DNA from: Collinsella aerofaciens
GTDB taxonomy: Bacteria > Actinomycetota > Coriobacteriia > Coriobacteriales > Coriobacteriaceae
Length of the DNA stretch: 64,000 nt
Direction of reading: 5' to 3'
Assembly: GCF_015670745.1 (NCBI RefSeq)
Contig: NZ_JADPCH010000001.1
Coordinates: 124,001-188,000 of the forward strand
In this document: piece after piece, positions 35,948-45,178 of the stretch
Layout: each line of letters begins with the position of its first letter
Numbering within the stretch: the first letter of the stretch is position 1
Program-made: the position numbers and the translations under genes
The notes under the pieces: model-generated
Databases searched by the model: none
The model's input: the letters and a program-made list of their open reading frames with translations, nothing else
What the model was told of the DNA's origin: nothing

Positions 35948-37315
35948 CTAGCGGGGGACGTAGCGGCCGGGTTGGGCTCCGGTGGGCTCGCCGTCGCGTG
36001 CCACCAGCACGCCGTTCACAAACACGACCTTGGCGCGGCCATGTGCCCCAAAACCCTCGAGCGGCGTGTAGTCCACAGCTTGATGCTGTGTCGCGGCACT
36101 GATTGTCCAGCGCGCTTTGGGATCCCACACGCACACATCGGCATCGGCGCCCTCGGCAAGACAGCCCTTGCGCGGGTACATGCCAAACACGCGCGCCGGG
36201 TTCTCGCTCATCAAGCGGCACAGATCCTCGGGTCCCAGCTGTCCCTCAAAGCTCGTGGCAATCGCGACGGGACGATGCTCCACGCCGGGCCCGCCGTTGG
36301 GAATCGCGCGGAAATCGTCGCGCCCGCGGTCCTTTTGCCCGTGCAGGTTAAAGCTGCAATGATCGGTCGCAATCGTATCGATCTCGCCGGCCACAAGCGC
36401 CTCGCGCAGCGCGGCACGGTCGCCGGCATGGCGCAGCGGCGGGCTCATCACGTACTTGGCGCCCGCAAAGCCGTCCTCGCCCTGCTCCAGATAGCAGGTG
36501 TCGTCGAGCATCAGATACTGAGGGCAGGTCTCGACATAGATATTCTTCTGCCCGCGCGCCTTGGCCGCACGAATGGCCTCGAGCCCCAACTTGGTCGAAA
36601 GGTGCACCACGTTGACTGGGGCGTCGCCGGCCAGGTGCGCCAGATACAGCAGGCGGCTCACGGCTTCGGCCTCACACACGTCCGGGCGGCTGAGCGCATG
36701 CCCCTCGGGCCCATGAATCCCCTGCTCGTACACGCGCTTCTGCAGCTCATTCACCAGCGTACCGTTCTCGCAATGCACGCACAGTATGCCGCCAATACGC
36801 TTGAGCTCCTCGAGCACCTCGAGCGTCTCGGCATCGTCCAGGCGCAAATGATCGTAGGCAAAGTAGGTCTTAAACGACGATACGCCCGCCTCGCGCATAG
36901 CCGAAAGATCGGCGCGGTTGCGTTCATTCCACTCGGCGAGTGCCATATGAAAGGCGTAGTTGGCCGTGCAGGTTCCGTCGGCACGGCGATGCCACTCGGC
37001 CAAGGCATCGGGCATGGTCACGCCGCGATCAGCCGTCGCGTAGTCCACGATGGTCGTCGTACCGCCGCAGGCAGCCGCACGCGTGCCGGTCTCAAAGCTA
37101 TCGGCCGTCCAGTCCATGCCGGTCCAGCACTGCATGTGCGTGTGCCCATCGATAAAGCCCGGGAACACCCAACAGTCCGTGGCGTCCTGGACGGTATCGT
37201 CCTCACCCGGCTCAATCGCCGCGGCAATCCGCACAATCTTGTCGCCCTCCATGGCAAGATCGGCGCGGCGAAGCCCCTGGGGCGTCACGAGCGCGCCGTT
37301 TTTGATGATGATCAT
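35948..37315 (-). CDS. Dihydropyrimidinase / D-hydantoinase-like amidohydrolase
   Basis: 455 residues; cyclic-amide hydrolase of the dihydropyrimidinase family. Zinc ligands His58 and His60 are in GHTH, the bridging carbamylated lysine is Lys149 in SFKTYFAYD, further histidines are in VHCENGTL and VVHLST, and the aspartate is in IATDHCSF. In the anaerobic purine locus the corresponding gene is Escherichia coli hyuA (ygeZ). It is expected to open a hydantoin- or imide-type ring formed on the way from urate. It follows the MocA-like gene by 8 bases. Exact substrate is an inference from context. Confidence 0.9.
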   Translation of the reverse strand: MIIIKNGALVTPQGLRRADLAMEGDKIVRIAAAIEPGEDDTVQDATDCWVFPGFIDGHTHMQCWTGMDWTADSFETGTRAAACGGTTTIVDYATADRGVTMPDALAEWHRRADGTCTANYAFHMALAEWNERNRADLSAMREAGVSSFKTYFAYDHLRLDDAETLEVLEELKRIGGILCVHCENGTLVNELQKRVYEQGIHGPEGHALSRPDVCEAEAVSRLLYLAHLAGDAPVNVVHLSTKLGLEAIRAAKARGQKNIYVETCPQYLMLDDTCYLEQGEDGFAGAKYVMSPPLRHAGDRAALREALVAGEIDTIATDHCSFNLHGQKDRGRDDFRAIPNGGPGVEHRPVAIATSFEGQLGPEDLCRLMSENPARVFGMYPRKGCLAEGADADVCVWDPKARWTISAATQHQAVDYTPLEGFGAHGRAKVVFVNGVLVARDGEPTGAQPGRYVPR

Positions 37316-37323
37316 GTTGCTCC

Positions 37324-37938
37324 TTATTGATTAATACAGTTGGCCACGCGATCAAAATACGAGCAGGCGGCGATATGCTCCGTTATGCGTTGCTGCCCCT
37401 TGGCGGTATCGACGTCCCACAGCTCGTAGGCACGCGCCTCGACCAGCACCACATCGGTACGGTCCTTGAGGATCGAACCGCCGCCGTCCTTGCCCTCGAG
37501 ACGTATGAGCGCATCGAACAATTCCGCCGGAAAGAGCACCGGACTCGAAGGCTCACCGTTGCACGCAAGACGCACCGGATGCTTGCGGCCACGCTCGTCA
37601 AATGTACGAACCATAGCCTCAAAAGAATCCGAACTCACGCGCGGCTGGTCGCCCGGCAAATAGAGGCAACCTTTCCAGTTGCGTTCGACTCCCCACGAAA
37701 GGCCCGCACGGACGCTTTCGCTGCGCAGCTCGCCATCGTGCAGCACACACGGGCAATGCTTGTCCTCGCAAATCTGGGCGACCTCGGGCCAACGCGTCGA
37801 AACCACGACGTCAAAGCCCCGGGGAACCGAATCGATAGTCCAGGCAATCAGCGGCTTGCCATAGATATCGGCAAGCATCTTGTTGGAGCCAAACCGCTTG
37901 CCCTCGCCCGAGGCCATAATGACGCATCCAAGTTTCAT
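37324..37938 (-). CDS. MocA/YgfJ-like molybdopterin nucleotidyltransferase
   Basis: 204 residues of the nucleotidyltransferase fold. The N-terminus MKLGCVIMASGEGKRFGSNK is the nucleotide-binding signature, and YLPGDQPRVSSDSF provides the metal-binding aspartate. MocA attaches CMP to molybdopterin to make the cytosine dinucleotide cofactor used by xanthine dehydrogenase-family enzymes. The ATG at 37938 has GGGGAGGT upstream; an earlier start would add an odd leader. It is the first gene of a two-gene unit with the hydantoinase and lies after the ygeW terminator. Confidence 0.85.
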   Translation of the reverse strand: MKLGCVIMASGEGKRFGSNKMLADIYGKPLIAWTIDSVPRGFDVVVSTRWPEVAQICEDKHCPCVLHDGELRSESVRAGLSWGVERNWKGCLYLPGDQPRVSSDSFEAMVRTFDERGRKHPVRLACNGEPSSPVLFPAELFDALIRLEGKDGGGSILKDRTDVVLVEARAYELWDVDTAKGQQRITEHIAACSYFDRVANCINQ

Positions 37939-38022
37939 GGTGATACCTCCCCTGAAACCATCGTACCCATAACTCGCGCCGCGGGCATCCACATCGAAAG
38001 CGCTTATCCCGCACGCCCGCGA

Positions 38023-38065
38023 TGCAAAAAAGGGGCACCCCGCCGGTTGGCAGAGCGCCCCCTTT
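38023..38065 (-). terminator. Intrinsic terminator of ygeW
   Basis: GGGGGCGCTCTGCC pairs imperfectly with GGCGGGGTGCCCC, followed on the minus strand by TTTTTTGC. It lies 24 bases past the ygeW stop, so mocA needs its own promoter or read-through. Confidence 0.8.
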
Positions 38066-38088
38066 ACATGGCTTACCTCAACCCGGCT

Positions 38089-39291
38089 TTAGGCCTGGAA
38101 CCAACGGGCGGTATTGCGCTCGTCGAGGGCCTTGAGGGTAGCGGCGGGATCGGCAACCTTCTGCAGGAACATCATGGCTGCGATGGCGTACGGCTTGTAG
38201 CTGGCCTCCTTGTACATGCCCACACGGTGCATGTCGAAGACGTCGGCGTTAACCTCGCCGTGCTCGCAGGAGACACCGGAGATGTCGGCGGGCAGCGGGT
38301 GCATAAAGATGGTGTCCTGGCCGTTGGCGGTCTTCTCCATGAGCTCGGTCGTGGAGCACCAGTCCTGATGGGTGGCGTTCTGGGCGAGCAGCTCCTTCTC
38401 GAGCGCTGCGATGCCGGCGTCGTCGCCCTCGGCGTACAGGTTGGTGCGCTTCTCCATGGCGGCAAACGGAGCCCAGCTCTTGGGGATCACGATGTCGGCG
38501 CCCTCGAAGGCCTCGGCCATGGTGTTGACCTGCTTAAAGGTGGTGCCGGACTCGGCGGCATAGCTCTTGGCGCGCTCGACGACCTCGGGCATGAGGTCGT
38601 AGCCCTCGGGGTGAGCCAGGGTGACGTCCATGCCAAAGCGGGGCAGCAGGCTGATCAGCGACTGCGGGCAGGACAGCGGCTTGCCGTAAGAGGGCGAATA
38701 GGCCCAGGTGACGGCAACCTTCTTGCCCTTAAGGTTCTCGAGGCCGCCAAACTCGTTGATGAGGTAGAGCATGTCGGCAGAGGACTGCGTGGGGTGGTCG
38801 GAATCGGACTGCAGAGAGATGAGCGTGGGACGGTGATCCAGAACGCCATCCTCGTAGGCCTGCTGCACGGACTCGGAGACCTCGGCCATGTAGGCATCGC
38901 CCTTGCCGATGTACATGTCATCGCGGATGCCGATGACGTCGGCCATGAAGGAGATCATGGTAGCGGTCTCGCGGACGGTCTCGCCGTGGGCGATCTGGGA
39001 CTTCTTCTCGTCCAGGTCCTGCAGCTCAAGGCCGAGCAGGTTGGCGGCCTTAGAGAAAGAGAAACGCGTACGGGTGGAGTTGTCGCGGAACAGGGAGACG
39101 GCCAGGCCCGAGTCGAAGATCTTGGACGAAACGTTGTTCTCACGCAGCTCGCGCAGGGCGTCGGCGACGATGTAGAGAGCCTTGAGCTCATCGGTGGTCT
39201 TGTCCCAGGTGTGCAGGAAGTCGCTGCCGTACATACCCTTAAAATCGAGGCCGTTCAGCTGCTCGACGAGCTCGGTAAACTTAGCGTCCAT
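38089..39291 (-). CDS. ygeW: Knotted carbamoyltransferase YgeW
   Basis: 400 residues of the aspartate/ornithine carbamoyltransferase superfamily. The carbamoyl-phosphate motif is FRDNSTRTRFSF near residues 68-79, and the second-domain HPLPADISGVSCEHGEV matches the YgeW clade. YgeW is a knotted transcarbamylase whose natural acceptor has been unclear; in the purine locus it is thought to release carbamoyl phosphate from a ureido intermediate, allowing ATP recovery. The ATG at 39291 follows AAAGGA; the longer frame to 39477 is rejected for lack of a ribosome binding site. It lies between ygeY and mocA on one strand. Confidence 0.93.
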   Translation of the reverse strand: MDAKFTELVEQLNGLDFKGMYGSDFLHTWDKTTDELKALYIVADALRELRENNVSSKIFDSGLAVSLFRDNSTRTRFSFSKAANLLGLELQDLDEKKSQIAHGETVRETATMISFMADVIGIRDDMYIGKGDAYMAEVSESVQQAYEDGVLDHRPTLISLQSDSDHPTQSSADMLYLINEFGGLENLKGKKVAVTWAYSPSYGKPLSCPQSLISLLPRFGMDVTLAHPEGYDLMPEVVERAKSYAAESGTTFKQVNTMAEAFEGADIVIPKSWAPFAAMEKRTNLYAEGDDAGIAALEKELLAQNATHQDWCSTTELMEKTANGQDTIFMHPLPADISGVSCEHGEVNADVFDMHRVGMYKEASYKPYAIAAMMFLQKVADPAATLKALDERNTARWFQA

Positions 39292-39445
39292 GGAAATGTC
39301 CTTTCTAAAGATGAAACGATCGCAGTGAGTAGATGTGCTCCGGCATGCGCGTGTGGCTAGAACATGCAGAGCACCATGACGAGGACCCGCCACCGTTGAG
39401 GAAGCATGGGAGATAACGACCGCGGGCCCCAAGTCAACAGGAGGC

Positions 39446-39470
39446 GCCGGGGGCATAAACTGTCCCCGGC
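39446..39470. repeat. Short GC palindrome after ygeY
   Basis: GCCGGGG (39446-39452) pairs with CCCCGGC (39464-39470) and contains TGTCCCC. It lies 23 bases past the ygeY stop and may be a weak terminator or a remnant of the GTCCC-type palindromes. Confidence 0.5.
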
Positions 39471-39492
39471 TCAACAAAATCGAGGAATGGGA

Positions 39493-40878
39493 CTAGTCGA
39501 TCTTGTTGTTGGTCAGACCGGCGCGGAACACGGTGGCGTCGCCATCGGCCTGGCTCGGATCGTAGAGGTTCAGGGCAGCCACATACATGGCGGCAGCGGT
39601 GACCAGGTCGTCCTTGTAGGTGACCTCGTTGGGAGCGTGAGCCTGAGACTCGGCACCCGGGCCAAAGCCCACGCAGGGGATGCCGTAGCGGCCCTGGATG
39701 GAGACGCAGTTCGTGGAGAAGGTCCACTTGTCGCACAGCGGGCGACCGGTGCGCTTGTCCATGCTGGGCTCGCAGCCGATGCGCTCGTCACCAAACATGG
39801 CCTTGTGGGCGTCGACGAGGGCCTTGACGTGCGGAGCGGTCTCCTTGTTGATCCACGTGGGGAAGTAAGCCTCGGTCTCGTAGACCTCGCCGGTCCAGGA
39901 CGGACGATCGTACATGTACATGGAGACCTTCACGTCGTCGCCGTACTTCTTGGCGGCCGGCAGGTTGCGGATCTCGTCCAGGCAGGACTCCCAGGTCTCG
40001 CCGGCGGTCATGCGACGGTCGATGGAGATGGCGCAGGAATCGGCCACGGCGCAGCGGCTGGGGCTGGTGTAGAAGATCTGGCTGACGGTGCAGGTGCCGC
40101 GGCCCAGGAAGCGGGCATCCTCGAAGTGCTCGGGGTTGTACTTGGGGTCGAGCATCTTGACGAGGCCCTTGATGTCGGTCGACTCGTCGCAGCCGTTGTT
40201 GTTGAGGGCGCGGACGTCGGCGATGATGTCGGCCATCTTGTAGATGGCGTTGTCGCCGCGGTCGGGAGCGGAGCCGTGGCAGGAGGTACCGTGAACGTCG
40301 ACGCGGATCTCCATGCGGCCGCGGTGACCGCGGTAGATGCCGCCGTCGGTGGGCTCGGTGGAAATGACGAACTCGGGCTTAATGCCGTCCTTGTTGTAGA
40401 TGTACTGCCAGCACATGCCGTCGCAGTCCTCTTCCTGGACGGTGCCGACGACCATGATCTTGTAGCCCTCGGGGATGAGGCCCATGTCCTTCATCATCTT
40501 GGCAGCGTAGGTAGCAGAAGCCATGCCGCCCTCCTGGTCGGAGCCGCCGCGGCCGTAGATGATCTCGTCGGTCTCGTAGCCCTCATAGGGATCGGCATCC
40601 CAGTTCTCGATGTTGCCGATGCCGACGGTGTCGATGTGGGAGTCGATGGCGATGATCTTGTCGCCCTCGCCCATAAAGCCCATGACGTTGCCCAGACCGT
40701 CGACCTTGACCTCGTCATAGCCAAGGCTCTCCATCTCGGCCTTGATGCAGGCGACAACCTCACCCTCCTCGCAGGACTCAGAGGGATGGGAAATCATAGC
40801 GCGCAGGAAACGAGTCATATCAGCACGATGAGACTCAGCAGCAGCCTTGATAGCGTCGAAATCGAGTTCTTTAGCCAT
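39493..40878 (-). CDS. ygeY: YgeY family selenium metabolism-linked hydrolase
   Basis: 461 residues of the M20 metallopeptidase family. The first zinc ligands are in [10 protein letters not shown] (His81, Asp83), and the catalytic base and bridging residues are in TVQEED (Glu149, Glu150). Further ligands are in STEPTDG. M20 enzymes split amide bonds of amino acid derivatives. In this locus YgeY is thought to hydrolyse a carbamoylated or acylated diaminopropionate intermediate. It sits between ygeX and ygeW, in the order typical of the purine locus. The ATG at 40878 lies only about 5 bases after GAAAGG. Confidence 0.93.
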   Translation of the reverse strand: MAKELDFDAIKAAAESHRADMTRFLRAMISHPSESCEEGEVVACIKAEMESLGYDEVKVDGLGNVMGFMGEGDKIIAIDSHIDTVGIGNIENWDADPYEGYETDEIIYGRGGSDQEGGMASATYAAKMMKDMGLIPEGYKIMVVGTVQEEDCDGMCWQYIYNKDGIKPEFVISTEPTDGGIYRGHRGRMEIRVDVHGTSCHGSAPDRGDNAIYKMADIIADVRALNNNGCDESTDIKGLVKMLDPKYNPEHFEDARFLGRGTCTVSQIFYTSPSRCAVADSCAISIDRRMTAGETWESCLDEIRNLPAAKKYGDDVKVSMYMYDRPSWTGEVYETEAYFPTWINKETAPHVKALVDAHKAMFGDERIGCEPSMDKRTGRPLCDKWTFSTNCVSIQGRYGIPCVGFGPGAESQAHAPNEVTYKDDLVTAAAMYVAALNLYDPSQADGDATVFRAGLTNNKID

Positions 40879-40952
40879 TGTTCATAACCTTTCAAACGAA
40901 GGAATCTACCTGTGAGGTGGCGGAGCGATACCTATTTACTCCGCCCCAACGA

Positions 40953-42167
40953 TTAGCAAGTGGGATATTCGCCTTCCCAAACAATGCGGCGATACTGGTC
41001 GGGATCGGTGTCGCCCTCGGTGGAGAAGCAGAGCACGGAGCTCGTCTTGTCCAGGCCGATGAGTTCCTTGAGCTCGGCGTACTCGGGATCGAGCATGAGG
41101 GTCTCGACCAGGCCGGTGGTCACAGCGCCGGACTCGCCGGAGATGACGCGCGGGTCGCCCTTCTCGGGAGCGCCCAGGGTGCGCATGCCGCGAGCGGTGA
41201 CCCAGTCGGGGCAGGACACGAAGGCGGTGACGTGGTTGCGCAGGATATCCCAGCCCAGAATGTTGGGCTCGCCGCAGCACAGACCGGCCATGATGGAGGG
41301 CATGTCGCCGTCCACGATGCGCGGATCGCCGTCGCCGGCGGCAGCGCCCTTGTACAGACAGGCGGCAGGCGCGCACTCAGCCACGACGAAGGTGGGCGGG
41401 TTATCGGGATACAGGTTGGTGAAGTAGCCCACCACGGCGCCGGCGAGCGAACCCACGCCAGCCTGGACAAACACGTGCGTCGGGCGGTTGATGGCCATCT
41501 CGCGCAGCTGCTCGGCAGCCTCGGAAGCCATGGTGCCGTAACCCTCCATGATCCAGGACGGGATCTTCTCGTAGCCCTCCCAGGCGGTGTCCTGAACGAT
41601 GACGCCGCGCTCGCAGGCGTCGGCCTCGGCAGCGGCCATGCGCACGCACTCGTCGTAGTTGACCTCTTCGATGGTCACCGTTGCGCCCTCGGCGGCGATG
41701 TTATCGAAGCGGGGCTTAGTGGAACCCTTGGGCATGTGAACGACGGCCTTCTGACCCAGCTTGTTGGCAGCCCATGCCACGCCGCGGCCATGGTTGCCGT
41801 CGGTGGCGGTAAAGAAGGTGGCCTGGCCAAAGTCCTCGGCCAGCTGATCGGAGGTCAGGTAATCGAAGGTGCAGTCGGCAACGTCCTTGCCGGTCTCATC
41901 GGCAATATAGTTGGCCATGGCAAACGAGCCGCCCAGGACCTTAAAGGCGTTGAGGCCAAAGCGATAGCTCTCGTCCTTAACGCACAGGTTGGACAGGCCC
42001 AGGCGCGCAGCCTGACCGTCCAGACGGGCAAGCGGAGTGACGGTGTACTGGGGGAACGACTGGTGGAAGGCACGGGCCTTCTTCACGTGGTCGAGACTCA
42101 TGATTCCCAAGTGCTTGTCATCGCTCTTGGGCATCGTGTTGCTCGCCCACTGGATCTTATCGGCCAT
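40953..42167 (-). CDS. ygeX: 2,3-Diaminopropionate ammonia-lyase
   Basis: 404 residues; pyridoxal-phosphate fold-type II enzyme that converts 2,3-diaminopropionate to pyruvate and two ammonia. Lys76 in RFGLNAFKVLGG is the Schiff-base lysine, and the phosphate-binding loop and NHGRGVAWAA segment (TDGNHGRG near 118-125) are clear. In the anaerobic purine route it completes breakdown by yielding pyruvate. It is the first gene of the leftward ygeX-ygeY-ygeW series and is divergent from the YheO-type regulator. Two operator-like repeats lie between them. Confidence 0.94.
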   Translation of the reverse strand: MADKIQWASNTMPKSDDKHLGIMSLDHVKKARAFHQSFPQYTVTPLARLDGQAARLGLSNLCVKDESYRFGLNAFKVLGGSFAMANYIADETGKDVADCTFDYLTSDQLAEDFGQATFFTATDGNHGRGVAWAANKLGQKAVVHMPKGSTKPRFDNIAAEGATVTIEEVNYDECVRMAAAEADACERGVIVQDTAWEGYEKIPSWIMEGYGTMASEAAEQLREMAINRPTHVFVQAGVGSLAGAVVGYFTNLYPDNPPTFVVAECAPAACLYKGAAAGDGDPRIVDGDMPSIMAGLCCGEPNILGWDILRNHVTAFVSCPDWVTARGMRTLGAPEKGDPRVISGESGAVTTGLVETLMLDPEYAELKELIGLDKTSSVLCFSTEGDTDPDQYRRIVWEGEYPTC

Positions 42168-42259
42168 ACGGTGAACTCCTTAAGTCCTCTCTTGCCGGCC
42201 CCCGCATACGCGTTTCAGCCCGATCCCATTCACACGGCTGAACTTTTATGTGGATGCCA

Positions 42260-42325
42260 AACAAAAAGTTTGTTAGTAATGTTCTATCACACTTTTTGAT
42301 TGGCATACCTAACGAATTGTTTGTT
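42260..42325. promoter_or_regulatory. Two matching operator-like palindromes in the ygeX/yheO-type intergenic region
   Basis: AACAAAAAGTTTGTT (42260-42274) and AACGAATTGTTTGTT (42311-42325) share 12 of 15 bases and both fit AACRAA-N3-TTTGTT. Their starts are 51 bases apart, about five helical turns, so a regulator could bind both on the same DNA face. They lie between ygeX (left) and the regulator gene (right), the expected place for its binding sites. Confidence 0.6.
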
Positions 42326-42444
42326 GCCGTAATCGGTACTTTTTCGCCGCCGAACGGTCATGAATTGCCTTGTTGATGGATTTGTTTGCGGTCAAGTGTG
42401 GTTTATGGCAAAGTGTGCCCAAACTAATTTTTAGGAAGGCACCC

Positions 42445-43098
42445 ATGACCCCCGCACAGATTGAGTTTTACAAGCGCCTAGCACACGGCCTGGCGCTCCA
42501 ATTTGGCCCCAACTGCGAAGTCGTCGTCCACGATCTGGAGACCGAGGACGTGGACCACTCCATCGTAGTGATCGAAAACGGCCACGTCAGCGGGCGCAAA
42601 CTGGGTGACGGCCCCAGCCATATTGTGTTTGAGTCCATGCACGAGGGCACCACCGACGTGCACGACCGCGAGCCATACCTCACCAAAACCACCGATGGCA
42701 AGCTGCTCAAGTCCTCTACCATCTTTATCCGCAACGACGAGGGCAAGCCCGTCGGCATTTTGGGCATCAACTTTGACATTACGCTTATGAAGGCTTTTGA
42801 GCGTTCGCTCGACGCCTTTACCGGCACCGGCGGCACGGGCTATACCGAGCCCGAGCCCATTACCAAGAACATCGGCGACCTACTCGAGGACCTGCTGCAC
42901 GAGTGCGAGCAGTTTGTGGGCAAGCCCGCGGCACTCATGACCAAAGACGAGCGCATTCGTGCCATTGGCTACCTCGACCGTCGCGGTGCCTTCCTCATTT
43001 CCAAGTCGAGCGAGCGCGCCTGCGAGTTCTTTGGCATCTCCAAGTACAGCTTCTATAGCTACCTCAATGAGGCCAAGGCGGCGGCCGGCGACAAGTAG
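42445..43098 (+). CDS. YheO/DauR-type transcriptional regulator
   Basis: 217 residues. The N-terminal YheO-like PAS domain (FGPNCEVVVHDLE near residue 20 and ILGINFDITLMK near 109) is followed by a C-terminal helix-turn-helix ending FFGISKYSFYSYLNEAK. Proteins of this family sense small molecules and control catabolic genes, for example D-arginine use in Pseudomonas. The divergent position next to ygeX suggests control of the purine operon; the ligand is unknown. The ATG at 42445 follows AGGAAGG. A longer frame starting at 42370 would include the promoter region and is rejected. Confidence 0.85.
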   Translation: MTPAQIEFYKRLAHGLALQFGPNCEVVVHDLETEDVDHSIVVIENGHVSGRKLGDGPSHIVFESMHEGTTDVHDREPYLTKTTDGKLLKSSTIFIRNDEGKPVGILGINFDITLMKAFERSLDAFTGTGGTGYTEPEPITKNIGDLLEDLLHECEQFVGKPAALMTKDERIRAIGYLDRRGAFLISKSSERACEFFGISKYSFYSYLNEAKAAAGDK

Positions 43099-43221
43099 GC
43101 ACTCGCCTGGATTGCCCCTCCCCTTTTGGGCGCGAGTTCTGGAAAGCACGAAACCAAGACCGAGCCGCTTGGGAAGTTCCATATAATCGATGTCATTAGT
43201 ATTTCGAAAGGATGGGACAGA

Positions 43222-44208
43222 ATGGCGTTGAGCAAGGCATCATGCACCGGTCGCGGATTGATTCCGGCAATTGGTGGACATGTGCACCGCATGTTCGATG
43301 AGGGTGAAGACGACCTGTTTTCGCTGAGCCTTGACGACGTGATGGATGATCGCCCGTGGACCGCCGACGAACTCATGGGCGGCGGGGCTCGCCCGTCAAA
43401 CCCCAATCCCGCACTTGCGCCTAAGCCCGCATCTGCGCCGACTCCTGCGCAGTCGCCTGTTTCGGCGCCCGCGCCTACGCCCGCACCCACTTCGGCGCCC
43501 ACGCCCGTTCCCCGCCCCGCAAGCGACCCGTCCGAGACGGCGGCATTTCTCGCTGCAGCGACGCAGGGCAAATCGGCCGACAGCACTGTTATGTACAGCG
43601 CCCAGCAGTTGCCTGTTCCTGCGGCACGCAAGCCTCCGGTCGCAAGGCTCGATGAGCCCGTTGCCCATCAAGTTGCCTACGATTCCTGGGCTGCAGCCGA
43701 TCTGGATGAGACCTCTACCGGCATGCCGGCGCTCGATGTTCCAGTTAACCCGCTGTTTGCCGCCAACACGAGCGCTGCGGACTATGGGGGCGGTGCGGCA
43801 TATTCCGATTATTCCGATGACTATGCTGGCAACGGTCGCATCGAGACAGAGGATTATGGCACCGCATCGAGCGATTATCCCAACGATCCGTACGCTGCCA
43901 CGCCTGCACCGGAATATGACCCGGAGGCCGCGTCCGCGCCGGCGTATACCAAAAGCACGGGCGAAGAGCGCTTCGCCGATTATTACGCCGAGGAAAAGGC
44001 GCTGCGTTTCTCGGAATTTCCGCAGGCTGTCAAGGTTGCCTTTATCGCCATTATCATTGCCCTGCTCGGCGTCATTGCGTTTGAGGGATTCCAGCTGTTC
44101 CGCGGCCCCACCCAAGCGGAGTCGGAGACCCAGCAAAAAGAGGACGATAACCAGTACCTGGACATCAACACCCTCAAGGGCGACCCCAACGACGGAGACG
44201 ACGAATAA
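43222..44208 (+). CDS. Single-pass membrane protein of unknown function
   Basis: 328 residues. The first 50 are polar and acidic, followed by a Pro/Ala-rich stretch (about 55-100), a long disordered Tyr/Asp/Ala-rich region, and one transmembrane helix near 275-297 (VAFIAIIIALLGVIAFEGFQ). A short acidic C-terminus follows. There is no signal peptide, so the long N-terminal part is probably cytoplasmic. No family was recognised. A TATAAT hexamer at 43182-43187 may be its -10, and AAAGGATGGG precedes the ATG. It is the first gene past the left purine half and may belong to the accessory island or to the core. Confidence 0.7.
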   Translation: MALSKASCTGRGLIPAIGGHVHRMFDEGEDDLFSLSLDDVMDDRPWTADELMGGGARPSNPNPALAPKPASAPTPAQSPVSAPAPTPAPTSAPTPVPRPASDPSETAAFLAAATQGKSADSTVMYSAQQLPVPAARKPPVARLDEPVAHQVAYDSWAAADLDETSTGMPALDVPVNPLFAANTSAADYGGGAAYSDYSDDYAGNGRIETEDYGTASSDYPNDPYAATPAPEYDPEAASAPAYTKSTGEERFADYYAEEKALRFSEFPQAVKVAFIAIIIALLGVIAFEGFQLFRGPTQAESETQQKEDDNQYLDINTLKGDPNDGDDE

Positions 44209-44238
44209 CAAATGCCAAAAATTGAGGGTCGTAGACCA

Positions 44239-44277
44239 GATCAACCCCGTGCGCTCATTGCCGCACGGGGTTGATCT
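44239..44277 (+). terminator. Intrinsic terminator after the membrane protein
   Basis: GATCAACCCCGTGCG (44239-44253) pairs with CGCACGGGGTTGATC (44262-44276), followed by TTTG. A 15-base perfect stem. Confidence 0.8.
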
Positions 44278-44425
44278 TTGTCCGCGCGTGCTGATAGACT
44301 CCATCGTGCCCGCAAGCAGCGGGCGCGTTTTATCCAGAGTCGGGGTAGAGAGTTGGCTCCACGATCCCGACGCCAACCGGCCAAGAGGCACGGTGGCCCT
44401 GCCAACATCGATGAAAGGAGTCCGT

Positions 44426-45178
44426 ATGGACAATTTCTCTGTGCGCAGTGAGCGCAACTTCCACAACCTAGCCGCCAAGCCAAAACGAATGCATCTTCTG
44501 GACAAGCCGAACGGCTATGCCTCGGCCATGGTCAAGAGCAGTCTCCCCCACCAGATGCGCTTTACCGTGCAGGCGCTCGAGAAAGAGCTCTACACCGCCG
44601 GCGACCCGCACGTACTGCAGATCAAGCTGCTTGGAGACGACTCGCGCGAGCTGTCTAGCTGGAAGCTGTTTGCCGACGGCACGTGCGTCGCAAGCGGTTC
44701 GGGTGACTTTGCCCGCGAGTGCTTCTGCGAGGGAGCTGAGGTGTTTCTGGACCTGTGTCGCGACGCCGTCGAGACTGCCGAGCTGTGCCAGTGGAGCGAG
44801 AGGGAGTACGCGCTGTTGGGTGCCGCGCGCGGGATTGCGGGGGGGTGTAGGAACAGAAGCCTCATGACGGTGGCCTCAGCTGGAATGACGTATCGCTCGA
44901 TAAATGATCTCAACAACGTAGCCGATGCGCCGCATTTCACCTCAAAGGCATTGAGCGATCAGGAGGCGTCCAGCATTTCTTTGATATCCCCAATTGATTG
45001 TTCCGAGAAAGTCTCTTCATGTCCTTATAATCGCCCTTACGAGAAACGTGGACGAGACAGGCGTCCATATGCCGTCTCTAAACTAACGAGCCGTTCGCGG
45101 AAAGAACATCTGGCTAGCATGGGCCAAAGATATACTGGTATCGCTGCAACAATTATGGAAGATCGGCACCACCAATGA
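44426..45178 (+). CDS. Unknown protein, probably extended by a frameshift at a G7 tract
   Basis: AAAGGAG at 44414-44420 and the ATG at 44426 give a good start. The first 138 residues look like a real folded protein with normal codon usage (PHQMRFTVQALEKELYTAGD, SSWKLFADGTCVASGSGDFA). At 44839-44845 there is a run of seven G. With eight G the frame would stop at TAG 44848-44850, giving a protein of about 140 residues. As written it runs on for another 110 residues of unusual composition and ends at 45178, overlapping the next gene by 4 bases. The short form is probably ancestral. The family is unknown. Confidence 0.55.
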   Translation: MDNFSVRSERNFHNLAAKPKRMHLLDKPNGYASAMVKSSLPHQMRFTVQALEKELYTAGDPHVLQIKLLGDDSRELSSWKLFADGTCVASGSGDFARECFCEGAEVFLDLCRDAVETAELCQWSEREYALLGAARGIAGGCRNRSLMTVASAGMTYRSINDLNNVADAPHFTSKALSDQEASSISLISPIDCSEKVSSCPYNRPYEKRGRDRRPYAVSKLTSRSRKEHLASMGQRYTGIAATIMEDRHHQ

